64,000 nucleotides of DNA from Candidatus Anaerotignum merdipullorum (lineage in GTDB: Bacteria > Bacillota > Clostridia > Lachnospirales > Anaerotignaceae). This document shows positions 53,537 through 62,917 of the stretch, one piece after another; positions within the stretch are counted from its first letter, which is position 1; every line of letters begins with the position of its first letter. The position numbers and the translations under genes were made by a program. Under the pieces are notes generated by a model that worked only from the letters and a program-made list of their open reading frames with translations, had not been told where the DNA came from and did no database searches. The stretch lies in contig DXEB01000009.1 in assembly GCA_019115165.1 (NCBI GenBank), positions 23,612-87,611 of the forward strand, in the 5' to 3' direction.

Positions 53537-55785
53537 GCTTCCGTCCCAGCCTCCTGCATAAAGTCATATAAATGCTGAATACGCACTGCCAAACCGGTAT
53601 ATCGCCCAACTTCTCTGTCATTGTGCACCATCGCGGATATGGTCTCTGCAATCCCTACCAAAACGACTAACTGTTTGGCGCGGGTCACTGCGGTATAGAG
53701 CAGATTTCTGGTCATTAACAGCGACGGTCCACTGTGAACAGGGATAATCACCACTGGATACTCGCTGCCTTGAGACTTATGAATGGTGATGGCATAAGCC
53801 AAATCCAATTCTTCTATCTGAGAAAATTCATAATCCACTATTTTTCCATCATCAAATACCACCTGCATCATTTCCTGATCGTCGTCAATCCTTCGGATCA
53901 TGCCGGCATCTCCATTGAATACTCCTACGCCCTCATCGCTTCGCTTTCCCATCGCCGAGTAGACTCTCCATCCCAGATTATAATTATTCTTCATCTGCAT
54001 CACTTTGTCGCCTTCCCGAAAAATGGTCTGACGGAATTCTTTTTCCTGTTTGTCCGGCGCAGGAGGATTCAACGCCTGCTGCAACACTTTATTCAAATGC
54101 TGCACCCCCAGCAACCCCTTTCGCATAGGCGTGAGCACCTGCATATCCTGCAGTCCATTACAACCGGTAAATCGCGGCAGCCGCGTCAATATCAGATCCT
54201 GTATGGTATGCACTACATCTTCCCCAAACATTCGTTTGACAAAAAAGAAATCTGTCCCCGCAGCATTTAATACCGGTTCCTCTCCGTGGTTAATGCGGTG
54301 GGCATTCATGATAATTGCGCTTTCCTGCGCCTGACGGAAGATATGCTCCAAGCGCACTACTTTCAATCGCTGACTGCGAATCATATCTTTGAGCACATTC
54401 CCAGGTCCCACAGAAGGCAGCTGATCCACATCTCCGACAAAAATTAACCGCGTACCACTTGCCACCGCTCGAAGCAGGGCATGCATCAACATCAAATCTA
54501 CCATAGACGTTTCGTCAATGATGATGACATCTGCTTCTATCGGATTTTCCTCATTGCGGTCAAATGTTTGTCGTCTGGTATCCTCTCCCAAAAAATTAGT
54601 CTCCAACAACCGGTGTATGGTCTGCGCTTCCACACCAGTCGCCTCCGTCATCCGTCTTGCCGCCCGTCCTGTCGGCGCCGCCAGCACCACTTCACAATCC
54701 TCCTCCTGCAATAGGTGCAAAATGGTATTGATCGTTGTCGTCTTCCCGGTACCCGGTCCGCCGGTAATAATCAACACCCCACAGCTCATCGCTTCCATCA
54801 CGGCCGCTCGCTGCTCCTCTGCCAGCACCACACCGGTCTGCCCTTCCAGACGGCGGATCGCATCCGCAACCCCTTCCATATTTGCGCTTAGATATTCTTC
54901 AGAAAGTTCAATCAACCGCTTTGCCACAGCCATTTCCGCATAAAAATACGTATTGAGATATACGCTGTCCATTCCGTTGATCCTCTCCTGCCAAACTTCT
55001 CCAGCTACCTGCAGCTCCCGCACCGCATTTTCCACATAGTCTGTATGCAGTCCTAACATCTCTGCTGTCTGCTGCATCAAACTATCCTTCGGAAGAAAAC
55101 AATCTCCGTTGTTCGCCGCTTGATTGAGTACATATTTCACCGCCGCCCGCACCCGATTGGGATCATCTGCTGCCATACCGGCGTTTGCCGCCATTTTATC
55201 TGCCATTCGAAAACCGATCCCCCAAATATCATCCGCCAAACGATATGGATTCTGTTTCACGATGTCAAACGTACGGGACTTATACTTTTGATAAATTTTC
55301 ATTGCAAGCGCAGGAGATACTTCAAACTCCTGTAAAAACATCATTGCACGCCGCAGCTCATGCTGTTCCCGAAACACCTCCGAAATCCGCATTGCTTTCT
55401 CATACGTCAGCCCTTTGATCTCTGCCAAACGTTCTGGCTTCTCCTCAATGACATAAAAAGCCGCTTCTCCAAATTGGTCTACAATCTTTTTCGCCGTCTT
55501 GGGACCAATGCCTTTGATAAAGCCGGATGACAGATACTTTTCCATCCCCGCCCGCGTGGTTGGCATCGCTTTTTCATATGTCGTCACTTGAATCTGCCTG
55601 CCATACAAAGGATGGATGTTCCAATGACCAGTGATTTCTAAACTTTCGCCTGTATGCAGCTGCACCGCCACACCAACGCAGGTTACGATATCGTCTTCCG
55701 TTTCCAGCGTGAACACGGTATATCCATTGTCCCGATTCTGATAAATAATATTTTCCACTTCACCCGTCAGTTTGATTTCGTCCAT
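53533..55785 (-). CDS. recD2: ATP-dependent DNA helicase RecD2
   Basis: 5'-3' helicase of the RecD2 (SF1B) class, without RecB/RecC. Start at 55785 (MDEIKLTGEV) because AAGGAGG is six bases before it; 750 residues. N-terminal OB-like domain and helix-hairpin-helix (STRAGMEKYLSSGFIKGIGPK region, about 72-91), helicase Walker A ITGGPGTGKTTTI (about 342-354), IIIDETSMVD, GDVDQLPSVGPG, and motif VI VTRAKQLVVL near the C-terminus. Operon with comF. Confidence 0.95.
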   Translation of the reverse strand: MDEIKLTGEVENIIYQNRDNGYTVFTLETEDDIVTCVGVAVQLHTGESLEITGHWNIHPLYGRQIQVTTYEKAMPTTRAGMEKYLSSGFIKGIGPKTAKKIVDQFGEAAFYVIEEKPERLAEIKGLTYEKAMRISEVFREQHELRRAMMFLQEFEVSPALAMKIYQKYKSRTFDIVKQNPYRLADDIWGIGFRMADKMAANAGMAADDPNRVRAAVKYVLNQAANNGDCFLPKDSLMQQTAEMLGLHTDYVENAVRELQVAGEVWQERINGMDSVYLNTYFYAEMAVAKRLIELSEEYLSANMEGVADAIRRLEGQTGVVLAEEQRAAVMEAMSCGVLIITGGPGTGKTTTINTILHLLQEEDCEVVLAAPTGRAARRMTEATGVEAQTIHRLLETNFLGEDTRRQTFDRNEENPIEADVIIIDETSMVDLMLMHALLRAVASGTRLIFVGDVDQLPSVGPGNVLKDMIRSQRLKVVRLEHIFRQAQESAIIMNAHRINHGEEPVLNAAGTDFFFVKRMFGEDVVHTIQDLILTRLPRFTGCNGLQDMQVLTPMRKGLLGVQHLNKVLQQALNPPAPDKQEKEFRQTIFREGDKVMQMKNNYNLGWRVYSAMGKRSDEGVGVFNGDAGMIRRIDDDQEMMQVVFDDGKIVDYEFSQIEELDLAYAITIHKSQGSEYPVVIIPVHSGPSLLMTRNLLYTAVTRAKQLVVLVGIAETISAMVHNDREVGRYTGLAVRIQHLYDFMQEAGTEA

Positions 55786-55815
55786 AGGCATCCTCCTTTG
55801 CTGCATACTTCCCAA

Positions 55816-55824
55816 AGTATACCA
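55816..55824 (-). promoter_or_regulatory. Extended -10 promoter for recD2-comF
   Basis: Minus strand TGGTATACT, a perfect extended -10 pattern, about 30 bases before recD2; -35 weak (TTCTTT). Confidence 0.6.
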
Positions 55825-55893
55825 CAAATTCCCATAAAAAAGAACAGTTGTTCCCAATTTTTTGTAACACTTCTGCTGAAAATTTTTGTTTTA

Positions 55894-55943
55894 CAATAAA
55901 AATACGGCAGAACCAGCATTTCTCATATGCATCTGCCGTATTT
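55894..55943 (-). terminator. Terminator of the decayed reductase gene
   Basis: Minus strand AAATACGGCAGA / TCTGCCGTATTT perfect 12-base stem, then TTTA. It lies right after the pseudogene stop. Confidence 0.85.
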
Positions 55944-55947
55944 CTCC

Positions 55948-56167
55948 TCATGCATAAATTGTCTTTCCAAACTGATAAGCATCCTCTAAATGACGCGTTT
56001 TGTCAATCTAAGGAGGTCCATCGGTATGCCCGCATCCGCCAGCCAATAGCATGCCTTTATCTTGAAAACCAATATAATTGACACAGACATACTGATAGAA
56101 CGCTGTAACCTGAGAAAACGTCCAGAACAGATCGTCCGCCGCCCTGTATAATCAGAATTTTCTTCAT
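55948..56167 (-). pseudogene. Remnant of an NAD(P)H-dependent FMN reductase / flavodoxin-fold oxidoreductase
   Basis: The minus strand starts MKKILIIQGG (ATG at 56167), the typical first strand of this flavodoxin-fold family. After about 10 codons the frame shifts by one and continues as DLFWTFSQVTAFYQYVCVNY, IGFQDKGMLLAGGCGHTDGP, an in-frame TAG, then IDKTRHLEDAYQFGKTIYA and TGA. This matches the C-terminal third of such enzymes (CVNYIGF, GGCG, EDAYQFGKTI), so roughly 100-120 central residues are deleted and the rest carries a frameshift and a nonsense codon. A terminator remains just downstream. Shortened, broken gene; no product expected. Confidence 0.75.
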
Positions 56168-56354
56168 CCTTATCTTTCTCCCTTCTACGATAACATATGG
56201 ATGGTTCCGAAACCTGTCTTGGTCCATCTTGTTTTCTCATTGGTTAACATGATCGCGCAACTATGCATCTGCTTTCCTTCTTTTTGTTTTCGACAGTACC
56301 GCTAGAATACCATATCCGCATCTTTCTGTAAATCATCACTCTACGCAGCGGCGG

Positions 56355-56382
56355 TTGACACTTTCAGAAATTCCGCTATGAT
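56355..56382 (+). promoter_or_regulatory. Sigma-A promoter for the XRE regulator gene
   Basis: Perfect TTGACA (56355-56360), 16-base spacer, TATGAT (56377-56382), 21 bases before the TTG start. Confidence 0.75.
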
Positions 56383-56403
56383 AGACAAAGGAGGTGCTTC
56401 GAT

Positions 56404-56988
56404 TTGAATACGGAAAAAATCGGCGGCTTATTGCGGCGTTTGCGGCAAGAGTGCCAGATGACACAAAAACAAATCGCTGCGCATTTAGGCGTCAGTGACA
56501 AAACCGTTTCTAAATGGGAACGTGGGCAAGGTTGCCCAGATATTTCCATGCTTCCGCCATTGTCAGCACTTTTCGGTATACCGATTGAAAAACTATTATG
56601 CGGCGATTTGCCGTCAGAGCGCTTTTTGGAGGGTAATATGAAAAAAACACGCTATTTTGTTTGTCCGCATTGCGGAAATTTGACTTTATGTACCGGCAAC
56701 GCTTCTGTTTCTTGCTGCGGCAGAGTTTTGGAGCCGTTAGAAGCAGCAAAAGCCACCGATTCAGAGGAATTGGAGGTCTCTGTCATAGAACAGGACTGGT
56801 ATATTACTTCTCATCATCCCATGAAAAAAGAGAATTATATCTCGTTTCTTGCGTTCGCCACTGGTGACCGAATCCAAATTTATAAGCAGTATCCAGAATG
56901 GGATCTGCAACTGCGCATTCCCAAACGAGGACATGGTACACTGTTTTGGTACAGTACTGTGACTGGGTTACACTATCAATATCTGTAA
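56404..56988 (+). CDS. XRE-family regulator fused to a desulfoferrodoxin-like C-terminal domain
   Basis: 194 residues starting with TTG at 56404, behind AAAGGAGGTGC. Residues 5-66 are a helix-turn-helix (LLRRLRQECQMTQKQIAAHL, GVSDKTVSKWERGQGCPDIS). Residues 78-110 form a small metal-ribbon (FVCPHCGNLTLCTGN, SVSCCGR) like desulfoferrodoxin domain I. Residues 135-194 (HHPMKKENYISFLAFATGD, then a WDLQLRIPKRGHGTLFWYS stretch) resemble the superoxide reductase domain but lack its full set of iron His/Cys ligands. A redox- or metal-sensing repressor is plausible (inference). No adjacent target gene in the same operon. Confidence 0.83.
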   Translation: MNTEKIGGLLRRLRQECQMTQKQIAAHLGVSDKTVSKWERGQGCPDISMLPPLSALFGIPIEKLLCGDLPSERFLEGNMKKTRYFVCPHCGNLTLCTGNASVSCCGRVLEPLEAAKATDSEELEVSVIEQDWYITSHHPMKKENYISFLAFATGDRIQIYKQYPEWDLQLRIPKRGHGTLFWYSTVTGLHYQYL

Positions 56989-57004
56989 GAAAATGATTTG
57001 TCTT

Positions 57005-57038
57005 GACCATCGGCTTCTTCCGATGGTCCTCCTTTTTT
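57005..57038 (+). terminator. Terminator after the XRE gene
   Basis: GACCATCGG / CCGATGGTC stem (57005-57028) with T6 tail. Confidence 0.85.
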
Positions 57039-57344
57039 CTGAAATTCCATCCCTCCAGTCGCATTCTGCAATACCAAATGATACTAGAAAACAACAAAAG
57101 GAATCACTCCCTATCTCCACTGCGTTTTCCATGTTATTTTCAGTAGGCTCTCTATTCCACTGCATACCATCATTCCAAAAAAGTAAAACGTACATCCCTT
57201 CCTGGAATACCAAAAAGTTTTGTACGCTTCTCTTTTCCTTTTCTATATCAACTTTTACCAATCATTTCAGGACTTCTGGGAATATCCCTATGGACAAAAA
57301 TTGTTGTTTGCCCTGATATCTGATTCCGCAGTTGATGTAAGGCA
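57039..57344. other. Intergenic region, nothing supported
   Basis: About 300 bases, pyrimidine-rich on the plus strand, between convergent genes. Confidence 0.4.
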
Positions 57345-58199
57345 TCATCCCAGATAATAGCCTGCCGCAAATATCGATGCATCTCCTGCTTCCACCTTTT
57401 CAATGGTTTCCACATAAGAACCATGCCCTGCTGTTCCGCCGCCGTATTTCTTATATACCTCGCCCGTATCCTTTTCTACCAGAATCAATCCAGGACCATT
57501 CAGCAAGTAATATCCAGCCATGACCTCTTCCGCCGGCTCCATCGCCGCAATCTCTTTTGCAATACCAGCGGATATCACAGGGTCTTCTGCAACCATATGT
57601 TCTATGATAGCGCCACTTTCTCTCCCTGCCTGCAAACATGCAGTCAACACTTCCTTCGCATGTTCCAATGCTTCTTCCTCCGTCCAGTTCACCGGTCGGA
57701 AATCCACGCTGATGATCGGATTATGCAACGGAGCAACGCCCATCCTAGTATAGGTCACTTCCGCGCCCAACGCTTCTGCCACATCCCGCAACGCCAGCAT
57801 CTTACTTTCATCCAAACCACCATTTTCCGTGCTCACCGTCAATTTTTTACTGCCCTTGATCAACGATACACTGCCTGCTTTTTCCACGACTTTACAGCCC
57901 AATCCTTCTGTCAGCGCCGATGCAGAGATAAATGCTGTATCTTGTATGATCCTTACCGGAATATCCAAGTACTGCCCATCACAAATCAAGAACGTATGTT
58001 TTTCACCTTCCTGCACATATTCCATCGGCAAATCCGCAACACAAAAAGCGTATTTCCACTCACCTGTTTCAAAATCTGATTTCTCCGGCGCAATCGTACA
58101 AGTATATTCCAACGGCTGCATCTCATCCGCCGCCCATGTGGGAACCTGTATCGCCAGCAAGCATGCCAGCACCATCCCTCCCAGCCGCCTTTTCTTCAT
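57345..58199 (-). CDS. Secreted protein with copper-amine-oxidase-N-like stalk domain
   Basis: 284 residues, ATG at 58199 behind AAAGGAGGCAGC. Signal peptide (about 1-23, LACLLAIQVPTWA, cleavage after AWA-like site). The middle part (about 72-150) is a stalk domain of the Cu_amine_oxidN1 kind: VRIIQDTAFISASALTEGLG, SVSLIKGSKKLTV, LALRDVAEALGAEVTY, which in other proteins is an extracellular wall-linked module. The C-terminal 110 residues (WTEEEALEHAKEVLTACLQA, then a GLILVEKDTGEVYKKYGG segment) are unassigned. Function unknown; exported. Confidence 0.8.
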   Translation of the reverse strand: MKKRRLGGMVLACLLAIQVPTWAADEMQPLEYTCTIAPEKSDFETGEWKYAFCVADLPMEYVQEGEKHTFLICDGQYLDIPVRIIQDTAFISASALTEGLGCKVVEKAGSVSLIKGSKKLTVSTENGGLDESKMLALRDVAEALGAEVTYTRMGVAPLHNPIISVDFRPVNWTEEEALEHAKEVLTACLQAGRESGAIIEHMVAEDPVISAGIAKEIAAMEPAEEVMAGYYLLNGPGLILVEKDTGEVYKKYGGGTAGHGSYVETIEKVEAGDASIFAAGYYLG

Positions 58200-58526
58200 T
58201 CCAGCTGCCTCCTTTCTGTTTTCGTCATATCATGGTTTCTACTCCACTTGATATTGTTTTTTCAACATTCCCACGCGAAAACCATCATATGTCTATGGAA
58301 AACAATACGCAGCTCCCCGCAACATACGCATTTCTTTTTTTATTTTCTCTGTTTTTCCATGCAAAAACAAGATAAAACCTATGAATTTTATTAACATTTC
58401 CATTAACATTTTATTACAGAAATGTAGCAATTTCCGCTTCTTTTCTCTCATATCTCTCTGTTATTGCAATCTTTACCAATGGCATATCCAAAAAGCGCTT
58501 TGCCTTTCTTTTCTGCAATTCAACAG

Positions 58527-58561
58527 AAAAAAACCCGCTGCACGGCATAGCCGTGAACGGG
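58527..58561 (-). terminator. Terminator after metK
   Basis: Minus strand CCCGTTCACGG / CCGTGCAGCGGG-type stem with T7. Confidence 0.85.
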
Positions 58562-58570
58562 TATCTGTCA

Positions 58571-59743
58571 TTATACTTCAAATACATCTATTTTATCCGT
58601 TTTTTCCCAAGGCAGATCTAGGTCTGTTCTGCCGAAATGTCCATATGCAGCCACTTGTTTATAAATTGGTCTGGTCAGATCGAAATTCTTGATAATCGCC
58701 GCTGGACGCAAATCAAAGTTTTTCTGCACCAATTCCGTAATTCTGTCATCGGAAATTTTTCCTGTACCAAAGGTATTGACCAAAATAGAGACCGGTTTTG
58801 CTACACCAATAGCATACGCTAGCTGAACCTCACATTTGTCAGCCACACCGCTTGCCACAATATTTTTCGCCACATATCTTGCTGCATAGCAGGCGGAACG
58901 ATCTACTTTCGTAGGATCTTTGCCGCTGAACGCACCGCCGCCGTGCGCTGCATATCCGCCGTAAGTGTCTACAATAATCTTTCTGCCAGTCAAACCACTG
59001 TCTCCCTGTGGACCGCCAATGACAAATCTGCCAGTCGGATTGATGTAATACTTCGTGTTTTCATCCAACAGCTCCGCAGGAATGACTTTCTTTACCACCT
59101 GTTCAATCACATCAGCACGAATTTGTTCCTGGGTTGCTTCCGGGTCATGCTGTGTGGAAACGACAACCGTATCTACGCGCACCGGTTTTTCATCCACATA
59201 CTCCACTGTTACCTGCGCTTTTCCATCTGGACGCAGATACGGCAGCGTACCATTTTTACGCACTTCTGTCAAGCGTTTGGTTAACCGATGTGCCAAAGAA
59301 ATGGGCAGCGGCATCAATTCTTCCGTTTCATTGCAGGCAAATCCAAACATCATGCCCTGATCCCCTGCACCTGTGTCAAATTCGCTGTCATCTTCGCCTG
59401 TTTTATTCTCCAACGATTTGTCTACGCCCAAAGCAATATCCGGCGACTGACCATGAATGGATGTAATCACTGCGCATGTCTCGCAGTCAAAACCAAATTT
59501 TGCCCGATTATAACCAATCTGGTTCAAGGTATCGCGCACAATATGTTCCACATCCACATAAGTGCTGGTTGTAATTTCTCCCATGACAAAAATGATACCT
59601 GTGGTGGTAGCAGTTTCACAAGCCACTCTCGCTTTGGGGTCTTTTGCCAAAATCGTATCCAAAATGGCGTCGGAAATCTGATCGCAAATCTTGTCGGGAT
59701 GTCCTTCTGTAACGGACTCGGATGTAAATAATCTTCTGCTCAT
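58571..59743 (-). CDS. metK: S-adenosylmethionine synthetase
   Basis: Makes SAM from methionine and ATP. Start is the ATG at 59743 ([10 protein letters not shown]) with GGAGGAG nearby; 390 residues. Motifs: [18 protein letters not shown] (about 9-26, methionine/ATP loop), [34 protein letters not shown] (about 122-137), [17 protein letters not shown] (about 240-256) and [20 protein letters not shown]. Full length. Transcribed from a strong promoter through a SAM-I riboswitch, so excess SAM should shut it down. Confidence 0.97.
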   Translation of the reverse strand: MSRRLFTSESVTEGHPDKICDQISDAILDTILAKDPKARVACETATTTGIIFVMGEITTSTYVDVEHIVRDTLNQIGYNRAKFGFDCETCAVITSIHGQSPDIALGVDKSLENKTGEDDSEFDTGAGDQGMMFGFACNETEELMPLPISLAHRLTKRLTEVRKNGTLPYLRPDGKAQVTVEYVDEKPVRVDTVVVSTQHDPEATQEQIRADVIEQVVKKVIPAELLDENTKYYINPTGRFVIGGPQGDSGLTGRKIIVDTYGGYAAHGGGAFSGKDPTKVDRSACYAARYVAKNIVASGVADKCEVQLAYAIGVAKPVSILVNTFGTGKISDDRITELVQKNFDLRPAAIIKNFDLTRPIYKQVAAYGHFGRTDLDLPWEKTDKIDVFEV

Positions 59744-59809
59744 ATTCTCCTCCAATCAGTGTTTGTATTATCAAGCATCTTGCAGTTCACTCGGACATTG
59801 CCAAGGCAT

Positions 59810-59945
59810 AAAAAAAAAGCCGCAGGGCTTTTCCTTCCTTACTCATCTTCCGCAAACCATTGCGGGGGAATTGGCACCGATGCGTTTCCGCCGGTTGCCG
59901 GGTGTCACAGGGCCCTGTCCCTCAACCACTCTTGATAAGTCTCTC
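59810..59945 (-). promoter_or_regulatory. SAM-I (S-box) riboswitch controlling metK
   Basis: The minus strand reads CTTATCAAGAGTGGTTGAGG, then GGACAGGGCCCTGTGACACC and CGGCAACC, the S-box consensus. P1 pairs ACTTATC (59940-59934) with GATGAGT (59847-59841). After the aptamer comes a terminator, AAAGCC-CTGC-GGCTTT plus T9 (59832-59810). Binding SAM is expected to favour termination before metK. Confidence 0.95.
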
Positions 59946-59963
59946 TCTCTTTACTTCGTTGGT

Positions 59964-59992
59964 ATTGTAACAGGTTCCCATGACAATGTCAA
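59964..59992 (-). promoter_or_regulatory. Strong sigma-A promoter for metK
   Basis: Minus strand perfect TTGACA (59992-59987), 17-base spacer, TACAAT (59969-59964), just before the riboswitch. Confidence 0.88.
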
Positions 59993-60096
59993 CCACTTGG
60001 GCAAAAAAGACCAGCAAAATCCCTACTTTTCCGATATTGTGTATAACTTTTCTCTAAAATCTCTGCCTTTTCCGTGCAAAACGCCCATGATGATCC

Positions 60097-60594
60097 CTAT
60101 AGATAAGGCGTCAGCGCTTCTTTCCATACTTCTGTCAACCGCTGCAGGGACCATGCCGCATTGGCAGGGCTGGTAGACGGCAATGGATACGCTGTAATGC
60201 CCGTCTGCACTTCCAAAAACTTCCGATATAGCCGCCATGCAGCAGACCCATTGGTAAAAATCGGAATATCTCCCGTTTGCTCCAATATCGGTTCCAGATT
60301 CACCGGAATCACATCGCGAATACTGCTGTCACTGCTGCCAATGATGGTGCAGCTTTCCACTACATCATATAGTGCAATGCAATTTTCCAGCAGCATCTGT
60401 ATTTTCTCTTCCTTTGTCTGCGGTATTTCTGTTCTGCAAAGACTGGAAATTACCTGCCAAAACCGATTTCTGGGATGCCCATAGTAAAAGTCCGTTTCTC
60501 TGGATTTCACAGATGGAACCGTACCCAAAATCAACACCTTGCTGTTTTCCTGATAAATCGGCGCAAAGGTATGTCGTACCCGTACTGCTTCCAT
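60097..60594 (-). CDS. DNA-deoxyinosine glycosylase (UDG superfamily family 6)
   Basis: Removes hypoxanthine (deaminated adenine) from DNA. Start at 60594 (MEAVRVRHTF) with AAGGAG well placed; 165 residues. The family pattern is clear: VLILGTVPSVKSRETDFYYG (about 20-39) with HPRNRFWQ (about 40-47), then ALYDVVESC and LPSTSPANAAW (about 140-150). The motif differs from classical Ung (no GQDPYH) and fits family 6 HDG. Own promoter with perfect spacing. Confidence 0.9.
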   Translation of the reverse strand: MEAVRVRHTFAPIYQENSKVLILGTVPSVKSRETDFYYGHPRNRFWQVISSLCRTEIPQTKEEKIQMLLENCIALYDVVESCTIIGSSDSSIRDVIPVNLEPILEQTGDIPIFTNGSAAWRLYRKFLEVQTGITAYPLPSTSPANAAWSLQRLTEVWKEALTPYL

Positions 60595-60620
60595 GGCATC
60601 CACTCCTTTCCTTTTTCGTC

Positions 60621-60649
60621 ATGATACGGCGATTTCGACTGTTCGTCAA
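60621..60649 (-). promoter_or_regulatory. Sigma-A promoter for the glycosylase gene
   Basis: Minus strand TTGACG (60649-60644), 17-base spacer, TATCAT (60626-60621). Confidence 0.75.
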
Positions 60650-60687
60650 GAGATTTTTCCATTCCTCATCGGTATGTTTCTATCCAA

Positions 60688-60729
60688 TCAAAACGGGGAA
60701 AATTCCGAAAAACTCAAAATTTTCCCCGT
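60688..60729 (-). terminator. Terminator after the feo operon
   Basis: Minus strand ACGGGGAAAATT / AATTTTCCCCGT perfect 12-base stem with TTTGATT. Confidence 0.85.
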
Positions 60730-60762
60730 CTGTTTCTTCGTTTTCTATTGTAATACCGCGCA

Positions 60763-60894
60763 TTATCTGCGGCGTTTTCTACATTGTCCACAGTTGCCAT
60801 GGCAACTGCCACAACCACCTTTTTTTAACTGAAACAGCGCGGCAGCAACCGCTGCTGCGATCACAGCCAAAATTCCGATATCCAGAATTGTCAT
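60763..60894 (-). CDS. FeoB-associated Cys-rich membrane protein
   Basis: 43 residues from 60894 (MTILDIGI) behind GGAGGCAGGAG, 16 bases after feoB. One membrane helix (about 4-22, ILAVIAAAVAAALF), then KKGGCGSCHGNCGQCRKRRR: four cysteines in a C-x2-C-x3-C-x2-C pattern. This is the short accessory protein often coded after FeoB in Clostridia; role in iron uptake is assumed from context. Below the size limit of routine gene calling, so easily missed. Confidence 0.85.
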   Translation of the reverse strand: MTILDIGILAVIAAAVAAALFQLKKGGCGSCHGNCGQCRKRRR

Positions 60895-60910
60895 GCTCCT
60901 GCCTCCGTTC

Positions 60911-62917
60911 TCACAGAATCCAACTGCATATACCGTACACCGCAAACGCAGCCAGCCATGCCACCAAGCACTGCAACACAACGACTCCCAATGCCAACCA
61001 TCCGGATTCCAATTCCCGTCTCACCGCTGCAATGGCAGCCACACACGGAGTATACAGCAATGTAAACACCAAAAAACTAACTGCAGAAATCGGCGTAAAC
61101 AAAGTGTGCAGTGCAGCACCCAATTCTGCTGTAGAAGTTCCCATCAAAACGCCTAACGTGCTGATTACAGCTTCTTTTGCCGTAAATCCAGTAATCAACG
61201 CTGTCGGAATTCGCCAATCATCAAAGCCCAACGGTCGGAATACCGGAGACAATAAATGCCCAATGCTCGCCAGTATACTGTCTGCACTGTCTGCCACTAC
61301 GTTCAGGCGGCTGTCAAAACTTTGCAAAAACCAAATAATGATCGTTGCCAGAAAAATGATGGTGAATGCACGCTGCAAAAAATCCTTGGCTTTATCCCAC
61401 ATCAGCAAAAAAACACTTTTTGCTGACGGGAAACGATAATTCGGCAATTCCATCACAAAAGGAATCGGATTGCCGCGAAATACCGTTCGGTCAAAAATCA
61501 AAGCAACCAAAATTCCAACGAAAATTCCTGCCGCATACATGGCAATCATCACCAGGGCTGCCGAATGCGGAAAAAATGCCGCAGCAAACACTGCGTAAAT
61601 GGGAATTTTCGCCGAACAACTCATAAAGGGTGTCAGCATAATCGTCATCCGCCGATCTCGCTGAGACGACAGGGTACGGGATGCCATGACCGCCGGCACC
61701 GTACAACCAAATCCAATGAGCAGCGGCACAATACTTCTGCCGGACAGCCCAATTTTTCGCAGCAGTTTATCCATCACAAAGGCAATTCTGGCCATATAAC
61801 CAGTATCTTCCAATATGGACAGAAAGAAAAACAACACAACAATGATCGGTAAAAAACTCAGCACACTGCCAACTCCCGCAAAAACACCGTCAATGACCAA
61901 GCTATGTACTACCGGGTTGATGCCATATGCCGTCAATCCTCGATCCACCAGCGCTGTAATATCATCAATCGCCATCGCCAGCAAATCACTCAATACTGCA
62001 CCAAATACGTTAAATGTCAGGAAAAATACCAAAAACATAACTGCAATGAATATGGGAATCGCGAAATATTTATGCGTCAGCACGCCGTCTATTTTTACAC
62101 TGCGGATGTGCTCCTTGCTTTCCTCGCACTTGATAACGGTATGCGCGCATACGCTGTCAATAAAATCATACCGCATTCCCGCCAACGCAGCATTGCGGTC
62201 CATCTCAGCCTCTGCCTCCATTTCGATGATGCTGTGCTCCACCAATTCCAATTCATTTTGACTCAAACGCAGCATGTCCACAATCCGCGTATCATTTTCA
62301 ATCAGCTTAGAACAGGCAAATCTGACAGACAACCCTGCTTTTTCCGCATGATCTTCGATTTGGTGACAAACGGAATGGATGCAACGATGTACCGGTCCCT
62401 GCTTGCAAAAATCCATCACCTTGGGGAGAGCTTTTTCCCGTGCCACCTGTAATACAGTATCCACCAGTTCTTCAATGCCTTCATTTTTTGCCGCACTGAT
62501 TGGGACTACCGGGATGCCCAATGCTTCTGACATTTCTGCTACATTGATCGTACCGCCGTTATTTCGCACCTCATCCATCATATTCAACGCCAGTACCATG
62601 GGGATACGCATCTCCATCAACTGCAGCGTCAGATATAAATTCCGCTCAATATTTGTTGCATCCACAATATTGATGATTCCATCCGGTTTCTCGTTCAATA
62701 AAAAATCTCTTGTCACAATTTCCTCATTGGTATATGGCCGCAAAGAATAAATCCCCGGTAAATCTACCACAGAACAATCGGGCTGACTTTTGATCTGCCC
62801 TACTTTTTGATCTACTGTCACGCCAGGGAAATTGCCTACATGCTGATTTGCTCCTGTCAACTGATTAAAGAGGGTGGTCTTGCCGCAATTTTGATTGCCC
62901 GCCAACGCAAAAATCAT
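60911..62917 (-). CDS. feoB: Ferrous iron transporter FeoB
   Basis: Fe2+ transporter with cytosolic G domain. 668 residues; ATG overlaps the feoA TGA. G1 AGNQNCGKTTLFN (about 5-17), G3 VDLPGIYSL (about 55-63), G4 NMMDE (about 116-120), then a GDI-like linker and membrane domain with two Gate regions (FGCTVPAVMASRTL and SCSAKIPIYAVFAA, the latter with the conserved Cys). C-terminal helices end near GICSWIL. Middle gene of feoA-feoB-accessory. Confidence 0.97.
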   Translation of the reverse strand: MIFALAGNQNCGKTTLFNQLTGANQHVGNFPGVTVDQKVGQIKSQPDCSVVDLPGIYSLRPYTNEEIVTRDFLLNEKPDGIINIVDATNIERNLYLTLQLMEMRIPMVLALNMMDEVRNNGGTINVAEMSEALGIPVVPISAAKNEGIEELVDTVLQVAREKALPKVMDFCKQGPVHRCIHSVCHQIEDHAEKAGLSVRFACSKLIENDTRIVDMLRLSQNELELVEHSIIEMEAEAEMDRNAALAGMRYDFIDSVCAHTVIKCEESKEHIRSVKIDGVLTHKYFAIPIFIAVMFLVFFLTFNVFGAVLSDLLAMAIDDITALVDRGLTAYGINPVVHSLVIDGVFAGVGSVLSFLPIIVVLFFFLSILEDTGYMARIAFVMDKLLRKIGLSGRSIVPLLIGFGCTVPAVMASRTLSSQRDRRMTIMLTPFMSCSAKIPIYAVFAAAFFPHSAALVMIAMYAAGIFVGILVALIFDRTVFRGNPIPFVMELPNYRFPSAKSVFLLMWDKAKDFLQRAFTIIFLATIIIWFLQSFDSRLNVVADSADSILASIGHLLSPVFRPLGFDDWRIPTALITGFTAKEAVISTLGVLMGTSTAELGAALHTLFTPISAVSFLVFTLLYTPCVAAIAAVRRELESGWLALGVVVLQCLVAWLAAFAVYGICSWIL

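Noticed and set aside
56968..57261. Minus-strand frame of 97 codons opposite the XRE gene end
   Set aside because: Starts with TTG without a ribosome binding site and runs through the XRE terminator and the 3' end of the XRE gene.
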